The position numbers were made by a program, and so were the translations under genes. Positions 25,160-33,994 of a stretch of 64,000 nucleotides of DNA are shown piece after piece; position 1 is the first letter of the stretch; every line of letters begins with the position of its first letter. The DNA lies in the NCBI RefSeq assembly GCF_017939705.1, contig NZ_JAGKSQ010000011.1, forward strand, positions 40,235 to 104,234. The letters are read 5' to 3'. The notes beneath the pieces were generated by a model. It made no database searches and was not told the DNA's origin. It saw nothing but the letters and a program-made list of their open reading frames with translations. This DNA is from Halalkalibacter suaedae (lineage in GTDB: Bacteria; Bacillota; Bacilli; Bacillales; Bacillaceae_D).

Positions 25160-25252
25160 ATGAGTCACGTTGCTGGAACTGGAAGTAGCTTTACTTTATT
25201 AGTCGTATTATTCATCCTACTAATCATTGTAGGATCTGCTTACACATTTTAA
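25160..25252 (+). CDS. YjcZ-family tiny membrane protein
   Basis: A 30-aa protein, [20 protein letters not shown] followed by LIIVGSAYTF. A short polar head precedes one transmembrane helix carrying the family signature [13 protein letters not shown]. YjcZ/SscA-like miniproteins of Bacillales are made late in sporulation. It has a GGGAGG site, its own sporulation-type promoter and a terminator. One of six paralogues in this window. Confidence 0.9.
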   Translation: MSHVAGTGSSFTLLVVLFILLIIVGSAYTF

Positions 25253-25254
25253 TA

Positions 25255-25296
25255 AAATGGGTGTTCAAAAAGATTAACCTTTTTGAACACCCATTT
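25255..25296. terminator. Bidirectional terminator
   Basis: AAATGGGTGTTCAAAAAG and its complement form an 18-bp stem with a 6-nt loop; located between the tiny membrane-protein gene and the convergent flavodoxin-like gene. Confidence 0.93.
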
Positions 25297-25321
25297 CTTA
25301 TTTATCGTGCTAGCATTTCAT

Positions 25322-25936
25322 CTACAGTAAATTACCTTTGGCAGGGATAGGTGTTTCCGATAACATTTTCGCAAAATGGACGAGATTATATGACATTGTT
25401 CTCGTATTTTTATTTGTAAATTCACTATCTTGACCTTTTTCTATATAAGATGGTCCTGGTCCTGCCTCTCCTACCCAATAAGCATCAACATTTGGCGGAA
25501 TCGTAAAGCCAATATGCTGCAATCCATAAAGAATGGATTTCGCTGAATCCTTTGCTCCATCTTCATTACCGGTCACAATAGCACCTCCAACTTTGTTGTA
25601 ATAGAAGGATTGTCCCTTATTATTTGTTTCTGAACTTGAAGCGTATAGACGTTCCATTACTAATGTTGAAAGACTACTCTTCTCTCCTATCCAAATCGGA
25701 GTCCCAATTACAACAATGGAAGCTTCCCGCACTTTTTCAAGAATAACTGGCCACTCATCTCCTTGACCCATATCTGGTTCCATCCCAAAGCTAATATTGT
25801 AATCCGCTACCCTTACTTCCTCTGTTTGAATTCCTTCAACTTCTACTATTTCTTTTGATTTGTTAATTAGTGCACTCGTATTTGATTCTTGGTCTGATTC
25901 CTTTAATGATGTGTTTAAGTATAAGGCTTTTAGCAT
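25322..25936 (-). CDS. NAD(P)H-dependent FMN reductase / flavodoxin-fold protein
   Basis: A 204-aa cytosolic flavodoxin-like protein (NADPH-dependent FMN reductase family). The N-terminal YLNTSLKESDQESNTSALI phosphate-binding region, VVIGTPIWIGEKSSLSTLVMERL and GGAIVTGNEDGAKDSAKSI are the FMN-contact loops. Members reduce quinones, azo dyes or flavins; substrate not predictable. Monocistronic, with AAGGGAGAATG at the start. Confidence 0.85.
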   Translation of the reverse strand: MLKALYLNTSLKESDQESNTSALINKSKEIVEVEGIQTEEVRVADYNISFGMEPDMGQGDEWPVILEKVREASIVVIGTPIWIGEKSSLSTLVMERLYASSSETNNKGQSFYYNKVGGAIVTGNEDGAKDSAKSILYGLQHIGFTIPPNVDAYWVGEAGPGPSYIEKGQDSEFTNKNTRTMSYNLVHFAKMLSETPIPAKGNLL

Positions 25937-26024
25937 AATACATTCTCCCTTCCTCTCTTCTGTTCTTCTTTCATTCCACCAGCATTCAAAGATAAAACCT
26001 ATAAAAATTTAAAATCGTTTTTCT

Positions 26025-26053
26025 TTGACTGTGATGATAGCGATGAATAAAAT
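26025..26053 (+). promoter_or_regulatory. Sigma-A promoter of the osmoprotectant transporter operon
   Basis: TTGACT (26025-26030), 17 bases, TAAAAT (26048-26053), about 36 bases ahead of the first start codon. Confidence 0.6.
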
Positions 26054-26088
26054 GGGGTATACCTTAATAGGAAAAGGAGGTAACTAGC

Positions 26089-27063
26089 TTGATCTCGTTT
26101 AAAAATGTCACAAAAAAATTTGAAGATGGAACAGTAGCCGTTGATCATGTTTCATTCGATGTTAAAAAGGGTAATCTTGTTACATTGATTGGTCCAAGCG
26201 GTTGCGGAAAAACGACAACGATGAAAATGATTAATAAGCTTGTCCCTCTAACATCAGGCGACATTACTATTGACGGAAAGGATATTAGCGATGAGGATTC
26301 AGTTGAACTGAGGAGAAATATTGGCTATGTCATTCAGAGGATCGGTCTGCTTCCTCATATGACAATTGAAGAAAACGTATCCTTAGTTCCAAAATTAAAA
26401 GGCTGGCAAAAAGATCGCTATGAAAAAAAGGTTGATGATCTACTTGATATGGTTGGACTTGACCCAAACGTATACAAAAAAAGATATCCGTTAGAATTAA
26501 GCGGTGGACAGCAACAACGTATTGGTGTAGTTCGGGCCTTAGCTGGAGAACCACCCATTATCTTAATGGATGAGCCTTTTAGTGCCCTTGATCCAATCAC
26601 TCGAGAACAACTTCAAGAAGAGTTAAAGCTTCTTCAGAAAAGTATTGATAAGACAATTGTTTTCGTCACCCATGATATGGATGAGGCCTTAAAAATCGCA
26701 GATGAAATTATCGTAATGAAATCAGGACAAGTTCAGCAAATCGCTAGTCCAGAACAACTGGTTAAACAACCAGTAAATGATTTTGTTCGATCTTTTATTG
26801 GTGAGAAACGATTAAAACAACAAACAATCAGCAAGAACGAATCAAAAGCCTCATCTATTATGCTACCTTTCCAGCAAAGTGAAAGAGTAGCTGATATCCC
26901 GATGATTTCTGAGCAATCATCGTTACAGCATGTTGCTTATACAATGATTAAATCAAATCTTGAGGTCATTTTACTTAGTGGGGAGAATGGAAACCCATCC
27001 GGTATGATTAATAGGAACCAATTGCTTCAGGAGCTTGCGGGTATTCAAAAGGAGGTACAGTAA
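26089..27063 (+). CDS. Osmoprotectant ABC transporter ATPase, OpuCA/OpuBA type
   Basis: A 324-aa ATPase with Walker A GPSGCGKT (35-42), signature LSGGQQQR, Walker B ILMDEPFSALDP and switch His in FVTHDMDEAL; the C-terminal ~100 residues contain a short CBS-like segment typical of the glycine betaine/carnitine/choline ATPases. Start codon is TTG, with AAAAGGAGG 9 bases upstream; the homologous N-terminus begins exactly here. It is the first gene of a three-gene operon: its stop overlaps the permease start by one base (TAATG). It energises uptake of compatible solutes under salt stress. Confidence 0.93.
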   Translation: MISFKNVTKKFEDGTVAVDHVSFDVKKGNLVTLIGPSGCGKTTTMKMINKLVPLTSGDITIDGKDISDEDSVELRRNIGYVIQRIGLLPHMTIEENVSLVPKLKGWQKDRYEKKVDDLLDMVGLDPNVYKKRYPLELSGGQQQRIGVVRALAGEPPIILMDEPFSALDPITREQLQEELKLLQKSIDKTIVFVTHDMDEALKIADEIIVMKSGQVQQIASPEQLVKQPVNDFVRSFIGEKRLKQQTISKNESKASSIMLPFQQSERVADIPMISEQSSLQHVAYTMIKSNLEVILLSGENGNPSGMINRNQLLQELAGIQKEVQ

Positions 27064-27713
27064 TGGATGCCATCCAAGTATTTCTTGATACAATTATTAC
27101 AAGACAGGATTTAATTATTTCAAGAACCATTGAGCATTTATATTTATCTTTTGTAGCGATTCTGATTGCTGTAGCAATTTCCTTACCACTTGGCATTTAT
27201 ATTTCAAGAAAGCGAAAAGTGGCCGAGTTCTACATAGGAATCACATCTGTATTTCAAACAATACCAAGCCTTGCTCTATTTGGATTTCTAGTACCACTTA
27301 TTGGTATTGGGACAGGCACTGCACTCGTTGCTCTCATTATTTATGCGCTTTTGCCAATTTTACGCAACACTTATACAGGTATTACCGGTGTTGATGAAGG
27401 AATTATTGAAGCAGGAGAAGGAATGGGAATGACCCCTAAACAAATACTTTTTAAAATCCAACTACCATTATCGTTGCCTTTTATGATGGCCGGGATTAGA
27501 ACCGCAACCGTTCTAACAGTTGGTGTAGCAACACTTGCTACATTTGTTGGTGCAGGAGGGCTTGGTGATGTCATTTGGCGTGGCTTACAGTCATGGAACA
27601 ACAGCCTCGTATTAGCTGGGGCTATCCCCGTTGCATTACTCGCATTAGCATTTGATTATATTTTAAAAAGAGTAGAGAAGAAAGTAACACCAAAAGGAGT
27701 AAATCATACCTAA
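27063..27713 (+). CDS. Osmoprotectant ABC transporter permease, OpuCB type
   Basis: A 216-aa membrane protein with about five or six helices and the family motif TGVDEGIIEAGEGMGMTPKQILFKIQLPLSLPFMMAGIR that contacts the ATPase. It is preceded by a GGAGG site inside the ATPase gene. The classical OpuC operon has a second permease after the binding protein; none is present here, so this permease presumably works as a homodimer. Confidence 0.92.
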   Translation: MDAIQVFLDTIITRQDLIISRTIEHLYLSFVAILIAVAISLPLGIYISRKRKVAEFYIGITSVFQTIPSLALFGFLVPLIGIGTGTALVALIIYALLPILRNTYTGITGVDEGIIEAGEGMGMTPKQILFKIQLPLSLPFMMAGIRTATVLTVGVATLATFVGAGGLGDVIWRGLQSWNNSLVLAGAIPVALLALAFDYILKRVEKKVTPKGVNHT

Positions 27714-27724
27714 GGAGTGGAAAA

Positions 27725-28636
27725 ATGAAAAAAAACAAACTAATATTAGCTAGCTTTCTCGTATTAAGCCTTATCCTTTCAGCGTGCAATACAGATAATG
27801 AACATGCAACGGTTACTGATGAACCACTTGTTGTTTCAGGAAAAAACTGGACGGAGCAATATATCTTAGCACAGCTTCTTGCCATCTATATTGAAGAAAC
27901 GACAGAGTATGATGTTGAACTTCAAGATGGATTGGGTGAGGTGGCTATTTTAACACCTGCTATTGAAAACGGAGAAATTGATATGTATGTTGAATATACA
28001 GGGACTGGTTTGGAAGCCGTCCTGAAGGAACAAGCGGAAAGTGGAGAATCTAGTGAAAGTATTTTGACAAGAGTGCGAGAGGGCTACGAGGAACGCTATA
28101 ATGCGACTTGGTTAGAGCCGCTTGGGTTTGAAAATAATTACACACTTGCCTATAGAGAAGATGCTGCGTTCTCAGCTGATACATATACTGATATTGCTGC
28201 ACTTTCAAAAGACCTTACTTTTGGAGCACCGCATGCCTTTTATGAACGACAAGGTGATGGCTACGAGGCATTCGCTGAAACATATAAATTTGATTTCGCC
28301 GAAACAGAAAGCTTTGATCCAAATGTGATGTATCAAGCTTTACTCCAAGGAGATGTGGATGTCATCCCAGCCTTTACAACAGATGGACGGATTGACCGAG
28401 AAAATATTCAAACAACAACAGATGACTTAGGATTTTTTCCAAATTATGATGCAGCCATTGTCATTCGCCAAGAAATCCTAGACCGTTACCAAGGTCTTGA
28501 AGAGACACTTAATGGTTTAGCTGGACAAATATCAGAATCCGACATGCAGCAGATGAATGCACGAGTCGATATTGACAATGAAGAGTATGAAACGGTCGCA
28601 AGAGAGTTTCTTGAATCAAAAGGCTTAATTGACTAA
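27725..28636 (+). CDS. Osmoprotectant-binding lipoprotein, OpuCC type
   Basis: A 303-aa lipoprotein with signal peptide and LSAC lipobox (Cys21), then the quaternary-amine-binding OpuAC fold: SGKNWTEQYILAQLLAIYIEE, GEIDMYVEYTGTG, LLQGDVDVIPAFTTDGRI. It captures betaine, choline, carnitine or similar for the permease/ATPase pair. Last gene of the operon, 11 bases after the permease. It is strongly acidic, as is common for exported proteins of alkaliphiles and halophiles. Confidence 0.92.
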   Translation: MKKNKLILASFLVLSLILSACNTDNEHATVTDEPLVVSGKNWTEQYILAQLLAIYIEETTEYDVELQDGLGEVAILTPAIENGEIDMYVEYTGTGLEAVLKEQAESGESSESILTRVREGYEERYNATWLEPLGFENNYTLAYREDAAFSADTYTDIAALSKDLTFGAPHAFYERQGDGYEAFAETYKFDFAETESFDPNVMYQALLQGDVDVIPAFTTDGRIDRENIQTTTDDLGFFPNYDAAIVIRQEILDRYQGLEETLNGLAGQISESDMQQMNARVDIDNEEYETVAREFLESKGLID

Positions 28637-28656
28637 CAAACTGATGCCCTTCAACA

Positions 28657-28697
28657 AACTTAGCTGTGAATGCTTCATCCCATAGCTAGGTTTTATT
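28657..28697 (+). terminator. Terminator of the osmoprotectant transporter operon
   Basis: AACTTAGCTGTG pairs with CATAGCTAGGTT (12 bp including two G-U) over a 12-nt loop, followed by TTTATTTCT. Confidence 0.7.
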
Positions 28698-28800
28698 TCT
28701 CAATTACTCCGGTTTGTATCATGATGTGAATCAATTTGGTTAACCTAAGAATAAATGAAAAAAACACTCATTTATAAGTCACTTTGAAGGAGATGATCTC

Positions 28801-30261
28801 ATGGAAAAACGTAAGGTTACGATTGCAAAAGGTGATGGCATAGGTCCGGAAATTATGGATGCCACTCTTGAAATTTTAGAGCACGCTGGTGCAAGAATTG
28901 AACCTGAATTTATTGATATTGGTGAAAAAGTCTATTTAGCTGGTCAGTCTTCGGGAATTCCAGATGAAGCTTGGGAATCTCTTAGACGGACAAGAATTTT
29001 CTTCAAAGGTCCAATTACCACTCCACAAGGCGGAGGATATAAAAGCTTAAATGTAACGATCCGTAAAACATTAGGTCTTTACGCAAATGTTAGACCTAAC
29101 GTCTCCTACGCACCATTTGTAAAAACCAAACATCCAGATATGGATCTAGTCATCATCCGTGAAAATGAAGAAGATCTGTATGCTGGAATTGAACATCAAC
29201 AGACAAACGAAGTAGTTCAATGTCTTAAATTAATTACCCGTCCTGGTTCAGAGAAGATTGTCCGTTATGCGTTTGAATATGCACGAAAGAACAATCGTAA
29301 AAAGGTAACATGCTTTACGAAAGACAACATTATGAAATTGACTGATGGGCTTTTTCACAAGGTATTTAGAGAAATAGCAGAGGAATATCCCGATATCGAA
29401 ACAGAGCATTGGATCATAGATATTGGTATGGCAAAAATTGCCGATTCTCCACAAGATTTCGATGTTATCGTTATGCCAAATCTCTATGGTGATATTGCAT
29501 CAGATGTTGCTGCCCAAATTACAGGGAGTGTTGGACTTGCTGGTTCAGCAAACATCGGTGATAATTTTGCAATGTTCGAAGCCATTCACGGTAGTGCTCC
29601 AGATATCGCTGGGAAAGGAATTGCCAATCCTTCTGGTTTACTAAATGGGGCAATTATGATGTTGGTTCATATTGGTCAACCAGATGTAGCATCGCGCCTA
29701 CATAATGCATGGCTTAAAACGTTAGAGGATGGCATCTTCACTGGGGACATTGCAAAAGGCAACTCTTCTGTTGGAACAAGCGAATTTGCTAAAGCCGTTA
29801 TTTCAAGACTAGGACAACTCCCTTCAACGTATTCTCCAATTGAATACAAAGAGAATGAGCCTTCTGATCAACAGGCACCAAGACTTTCTCCTTCTGTAAA
29901 AGATCGACCTAAGTCAGAAGTAACTCGTAAATTGGATGGCGTTGATATCTTTTTATTCAATAACGAGCTGACTCCAGAAGAAATTGGTCATAAATTAGAA
30001 GCGATCGCTGGTCCTGAATTTAAGCTAGCAGTCATCACAAATCGTGGTGTCAAGGTGTATCCAAATGGATTTCCTGAAACATTTACAACAGACCATTGGC
30101 GTTGTCGATTCCAACTTAGTACTGAAGAGACTTCGATTTCAAATAGTGAAATCATTTCATTATTAGGGCGGGTGAATGAGGCAGGCCTCGATATTATTAA
30201 AACTGAACATCTTTATACGTTTGATGGGGAACGAGGCTATTCCTTAGGACAAGGTCAATAA
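28801..30261 (+). CDS. Isocitrate dehydrogenase, Thermus/Rickettsia-like form with C-terminal domain
   Basis: A 486-aa beta-decarboxylating dehydrogenase. Substrate-binding block GGGYKSLNVTIRKTLGLYANVRP, IIRENEEDLYAGIEHQ, metal-site region PNLYGDIASDVAAQITG, and EAIHGSAPDIAGKGIANPSG are all intact through about residue 335. An extra C-terminal domain of about 100 residues (GVDIFLFNNELTPEEIGHKL...) follows a Pro/Ser-rich linker. That architecture is known from Thermus and alpha-proteobacterial isocitrate dehydrogenases and differs from the ~423-aa Icd of B. subtilis. AAGGAGATGATCTC precedes the ATG. Coenzyme preference cannot be read safely. Confidence 0.88.
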   Translation: MEKRKVTIAKGDGIGPEIMDATLEILEHAGARIEPEFIDIGEKVYLAGQSSGIPDEAWESLRRTRIFFKGPITTPQGGGYKSLNVTIRKTLGLYANVRPNVSYAPFVKTKHPDMDLVIIRENEEDLYAGIEHQQTNEVVQCLKLITRPGSEKIVRYAFEYARKNNRKKVTCFTKDNIMKLTDGLFHKVFREIAEEYPDIETEHWIIDIGMAKIADSPQDFDVIVMPNLYGDIASDVAAQITGSVGLAGSANIGDNFAMFEAIHGSAPDIAGKGIANPSGLLNGAIMMLVHIGQPDVASRLHNAWLKTLEDGIFTGDIAKGNSSVGTSEFAKAVISRLGQLPSTYSPIEYKENEPSDQQAPRLSPSVKDRPKSEVTRKLDGVDIFLFNNELTPEEIGHKLEAIAGPEFKLAVITNRGVKVYPNGFPETFTTDHWRCRFQLSTEETSISNSEIISLLGRVNEAGLDIIKTEHLYTFDGERGYSLGQGQ

Positions 30262-30303
30262 ACATATAGGCACTTGCCCAATTTATTCAAAATCGTGACA
30301 TTA

Positions 30304-30337
30304 GCCCACCCGATTGAGCCTCCCATACATATGTATA
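30304..30337 (+). promoter_or_regulatory. Mother-cell-type sporulation promoter of a yjcZ paralogue
   Basis: GCCCACCC, 16 bases, CATATGTATA; the same spacing as at 25096 and 35301. The downstream GGTGTAGTCACTCAAAAAGG leader is identical to that of the 35367 paralogue. Confidence 0.6.
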
Positions 30338-30369
30338 TGGTGTAGTCACTCAAAAAGGAGGAATTCTTC

Positions 30370-30459
30370 ATGAGTCACGTTGGAACAGGAAGCAGCTTCA
30401 CTTTACTTGTAGTATTATTTATCCTACTAATTATTGTAGGTTCTGCTTACACATTTTAA
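30370..30459 (+). CDS. YjcZ-family tiny membrane protein
   Basis: A 29-aa protein, [20 protein letters not shown] followed by IIVGSAYTF, nearly identical to the 25160 paralogue apart from one missing head residue. One transmembrane helix. AAAGGAGGA is 8 bases before the ATG; terminator follows. Confidence 0.9.
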   Translation: MSHVGTGSSFTLLVVLFILLIIVGSAYTF

Positions 30460-30470
30460 TAAAGACAAAG

Positions 30471-30497
30471 AAGAGCAAGGGGATATCCCTTGCTCTT
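30471..30497 (+). terminator. Terminator after the yjcZ paralogue
   Basis: AAGAGCAAGGG and its complement with a GATAT loop; T-tract is short (TTT). Confidence 0.75.
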
Positions 30498-30711
30498 TAA
30501 CCTGTCGACACAGGCTCGGAAAAGCGAGACAGTTGACAGGTTTTTTTTGTAGTTGAAAAGAGAATGTCCATGATCAGTCGCTTCGAATCCTCTACCGGGA
30601 TGGGGGCACGCTTTTTTAGAGGAGACATGGGAATCGACTTCCTCTTGAACGATCCCTTATACGAAACGCCTTTGAGAGTCAATATTCTCAAAGGCGTTTT
30701 GTCTAAGATCT
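30498..30711. other. Non-coding hairpin-rich stretch
   Basis: Contains a terminator-like hairpin at about 30498-30548 (AACCTGTC/GACAGGTT with nested CTCG/CGAG, then eight T on the plus strand). At 30663-30701 is a perfect 14-bp stem AAACGCCTTTGAGA / TCTCAAAGGCGTTT. A 64-codon minus-strand frame spans both hairpins and looks accidental. I recognise no known RNA family. Confidence 0.5.
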
Positions 30712-30894
30712 AGAGGATGGAACATAACTAAAGTGTCTAGCTGAAACACCGAACAAAGCAAGCAATCACGTAGCGGATGAAATATACGTAGACTCCTGTG
30801 GGATGATAAAGCGTAGTATTTTTCAGTAGCCGTTAACGTAACCAATTAACATTGTTCCGATTTTATATTAATTAAATCAATTTTGTCCCAACCT
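30712..30894 (+). repeat. Interspersed palindromic repeat, copy D (internally deleted)
   Basis: Starts TAGAGGATGGAACATAAC and ends TTTTGTCCCAACCT. The central hairpin and the CCCGCGG block are missing, leaving about 183 bases. Confidence 0.85.
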
Positions 30895-30901
30895 AATTTC
30901 T

Positions 30902-33900
30902 TTATTTAATGATAAATGATGTTTGGCTATGTCCTTCCTTTGTCTTCTTAACATCGAGAATGGCAGGAAATGCTTGCTTTAACTCCTGAACATGTGAGAT
31001 CACTCCGACTAACCTACCTGACTTTTGCAAGGTAACCAACGTATCAATTGCTTTATTTAATGACTCCTCATCTAGTGATCCAAAGCCCTCATCGATAAAC
31101 ATCGTCTCAATCGAAATGCCTCCTTGATGTGATTGAATTACGTCAACCATTCCAAGAGCGAGACATAATGAAGCATTAAATTTCTCCCCACCAGATAATG
31201 ATTTAACATCACGATTTTGACCGGTGTAATTATCGTAAACATCAAGACTAAGCCCACTTTGTTTCCCTCTTTTTTCTAGTCGATCACTTCGAATTAATTG
31301 GAATTGTCCACTAGAAAGACGATATAGGCGTTGATTTGCTTCTTGGACGATTTGTTCTAAATACTCAATTTGCAAATAACGTTCGAATGAAATCTTTTTC
31401 TGATTATCTCCCCTAACAACGTCATAGAGATCCTTATGAAGGAAATAATTTTTTTCAGTCTCAGCAACCTTCTCATTAATTTCACAAATACTTTGGTAAG
31501 CCCGCTCCGATGTCTGCAGGTATCCTTCGATTTGTAGCTGTACTTTTTTCATTTGCTCAAGTTGATTCTCTAGTTCAGCTAATTCATTTTGTAATGCAAT
31601 CAGATCTACTTCTTGCTTCATTTTCAGATCTTTCTCAAGTTCAGTTATCTGTTTAATCAATGAGGAAAGATCGGTATTAAACGTTTCAATCTCAAGTTGC
31701 AATGCTTCTTTGTCCGATTCAATCATCTTTGCAAGCTTATATTCTTCTTCCGTGTTAAAACCTGCATTTATTATTGCATTTTGAAAAGTAAGAAGTGATT
31801 TATCTTTTCGACTAGCTGTCTTGTTTATTTGCTGGGTCAGGTTTTCTAGCATTGCTGTTATTTGGAGATGGCGTTCTTTTACTTCTGTCAATTGTTTTTG
31901 AACGACTTTCCATTGGTCCTCAAGCGTTTGTTTTTCGGTTTGTACTCGTTTAATTTCAGCTTGGAGAGCATCCATCTCTTGAAGATGCTCAGGGATTGTT
32001 TTAATTTTCGCTTCAAATAATGCTTGTTCGGTTCGATACCTAGATAGTAGTTCATTCCATTGTTGATCATTTGTGGTCTTCTTGACTTCTAATTGTTCGA
32101 TTTTCAGGTCGTATGCTTCTAGTTTTGCCTTTATTTCTTCTAATGTCTCCTGATCGATTTTCAGCTGAGTAATTTCAGATTGGAGCGTTTTCTCCAACTG
32201 TTTCGTCTGTTCAAAGTAGGTATTTATATGCTCAAAATCCAGTTCATAGACTGTTAGCTCTTGTTCGTAATCAGACAATTGTGATTGAACATTACTTAGC
32301 TTAGCTCGAAGCTCGTGGAATGATTTTTCGATTTGATTTAACTCGTTCCGCTTTTCTTCAAGGTTTTCCTTTGTTGGGAGCTCTACATCCAGCTTGGCCT
32401 TATTCGGATGCTGATCGCTTCCACAAACTGGACACGCTTCACCATCATGTAAGTGAACAGCCAATAAGCTAGCTTGTCCCTCGATCCACCCGGTTTCAAT
32501 TGTTCTATAGGCTGTTCTTGCTGCCACTAAACGTTGTTCTTGCTCAAAACAGTCTGTTGAGAGCACTGCTTGCTTTCGTTGTAGCTCAATGAAGCTGCCA
32601 ATAAGTTTTGATTTTTCTCTTTCTACAACCAGCTCTTCTGATCTCTTTGGAAGGAGCTTCACCTTTATTTCTAGCTCCTTGATTTGCGTTAATAATTCCG
32701 TTCTTTCTTCTTTTGCTTCCATTAATTGAAGAAGAAGTTCTTCACTTAGTTCCTTAGAATTCGCTTCCTCAATCGCCAACTGTTTGATGTCTTGCTTCAT
32801 TACCTGAAGACCGCCGACATCTTCAACATAATCTTGTAGCTTCGTCAACTGAGCACTCATCTGATCACGCTCTTTTTGTTTCGCCTCTTCTCTTTCATAG
32901 GTGAGTTGGATAGTTGCGAGCTGATCTTGAACTTCATTTAATTCAGTTTTAGCCGTCTGAAAAGAGTCATTTAATTCTTCTAGTTCTATATTCACATCAA
33001 GATAATGTTCCTCATGAACAGCTATTTCTTTTGCTCGATCTGCACTTTTTAGTTTCTGTTCCTTTTCTAGCATGAGAGGTTTGCTGTTATCTAAGTCAGC
33101 TTTTTGCTGCCTTTTTACCTCAAGTAACTTAAGTCGTTCATTTGTCGATTTCGCTTCGTGATAGTACACTGTTTTCTCTTGAAAGCTTAGTGAAGTCTCT
33201 GCAACCTTTTGCTGCTGTTTCCCCTGTTCCTCTTTGTAGTAAGAAATCTCTTTATCAAGTGCTTCAAGTATTTGGTGGGTATTGTAACTTTCTTGATCAA
33301 AAACATTGGCCAGAAGTGAATCTTCTCGTCTAGGTACTGTTTTTTCAAGGTTTTTAATGGTCAAATCTCTTTCTCGTTTTTCAAAGTCAAACTGTTTCTG
33401 TGCTTCAACTCTCTTTTCATTTAATCGCTCTGCCATTGACTTAAATAAACCCGTTTTAAATATTTTTCGTAGAATGTCTTCTTTATTTTCAGTTTCCGAT
33501 GTTAACAGCTTTCGGAACTCTCCTTGTGGTAGCATGACAATTTGACTAAATTGGGCCTTTGTTAGTCCAATGATGTCTTGAATCTTCTGATTAACCGTCG
33601 TCACATTTAGTCGATCAACTAGCAGAGTTTCTTTTCCCTCTACCAATTCATAGATTTCATACTTATCTCCAGAAGCAGTCTTGTTCGTGCCTTTAATATG
33701 AGCCATCTGCCGCAACACTCGGTATGTTCGATTACGAATTTCAAAACAAAAATCAACGGATGTGTGGTCTTCTTCAGCTGCAAATTGACTTCGTAGCATA
33801 CGTGGCTCACTTCGATCCTCTCCACTAGCCTCTCCATACAACGCATAGCATATCGCATCGAATATCGATGTCTTCCCGGATCCTGTGTTTCCAGAAACAA

Positions 33901-33994
33901 CAAAAAGTCGGTGATCATTTAATTCACTAAAATCGATCACTTCTTTGTGTTTATAAGGACCAAATGCCGTAATCGTTAGTTTTAATGGTTTCAT
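30902..33994 (-). CDS. sbcC: SbcC, ATPase subunit of the SbcCD DNA-end nuclease
   Basis: A 1030-aa SMC/Rad50-like ATPase: Walker A GNTGSGKT (35-42) in the N-terminal lobe, Q-loop region VMLPQGEF, long antiparallel coiled coils (about 180-500 and 540-880), zinc-hook Cys521-Pro-Val-Cys524, and the C-terminal lobe with signature KSLSGGEKFNASLCLALGM and Walker B SIETMFIDEGFGSLDE. Together with SbcD it opens hairpins and trims blocked double-strand ends. Its ATG overlaps the sbcD stop by 4 bases (ATGA). Length and motifs are normal. Confidence 0.97.
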   Translation of the reverse strand: MKPLKLTITAFGPYKHKEVIDFSELNDHRLFVVSGNTGSGKTSIFDAICYALYGEASGEDRSEPRMLRSQFAAEEDHTSVDFCFEIRNRTYRVLRQMAHIKGTNKTASGDKYEIYELVEGKETLLVDRLNVTTVNQKIQDIIGLTKAQFSQIVMLPQGEFRKLLTSETENKEDILRKIFKTGLFKSMAERLNEKRVEAQKQFDFEKRERDLTIKNLEKTVPRREDSLLANVFDQESYNTHQILEALDKEISYYKEEQGKQQQKVAETSLSFQEKTVYYHEAKSTNERLKLLEVKRQQKADLDNSKPLMLEKEQKLKSADRAKEIAVHEEHYLDVNIELEELNDSFQTAKTELNEVQDQLATIQLTYEREEAKQKERDQMSAQLTKLQDYVEDVGGLQVMKQDIKQLAIEEANSKELSEELLLQLMEAKEERTELLTQIKELEIKVKLLPKRSEELVVEREKSKLIGSFIELQRKQAVLSTDCFEQEQRLVAARTAYRTIETGWIEGQASLLAVHLHDGEACPVCGSDQHPNKAKLDVELPTKENLEEKRNELNQIEKSFHELRAKLSNVQSQLSDYEQELTVYELDFEHINTYFEQTKQLEKTLQSEITQLKIDQETLEEIKAKLEAYDLKIEQLEVKKTTNDQQWNELLSRYRTEQALFEAKIKTIPEHLQEMDALQAEIKRVQTEKQTLEDQWKVVQKQLTEVKERHLQITAMLENLTQQINKTASRKDKSLLTFQNAIINAGFNTEEEYKLAKMIESDKEALQLEIETFNTDLSSLIKQITELEKDLKMKQEVDLIALQNELAELENQLEQMKKVQLQIEGYLQTSERAYQSICEINEKVAETEKNYFLHKDLYDVVRGDNQKKISFERYLQIEYLEQIVQEANQRLYRLSSGQFQLIRSDRLEKRGKQSGLSLDVYDNYTGQNRDVKSLSGGEKFNASLCLALGMVDVIQSHQGGISIETMFIDEGFGSLDEESLNKAIDTLVTLQKSGRLVGVISHVQELKQAFPAILDVKKTKEGHSQTSFIIK

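Noticed and set aside
30497..30691. 64-codon minus-strand frame
   Set aside because: Spans two strong hairpins and has no ribosome-binding site; treated as accidental, although a decayed gene fragment cannot be excluded.
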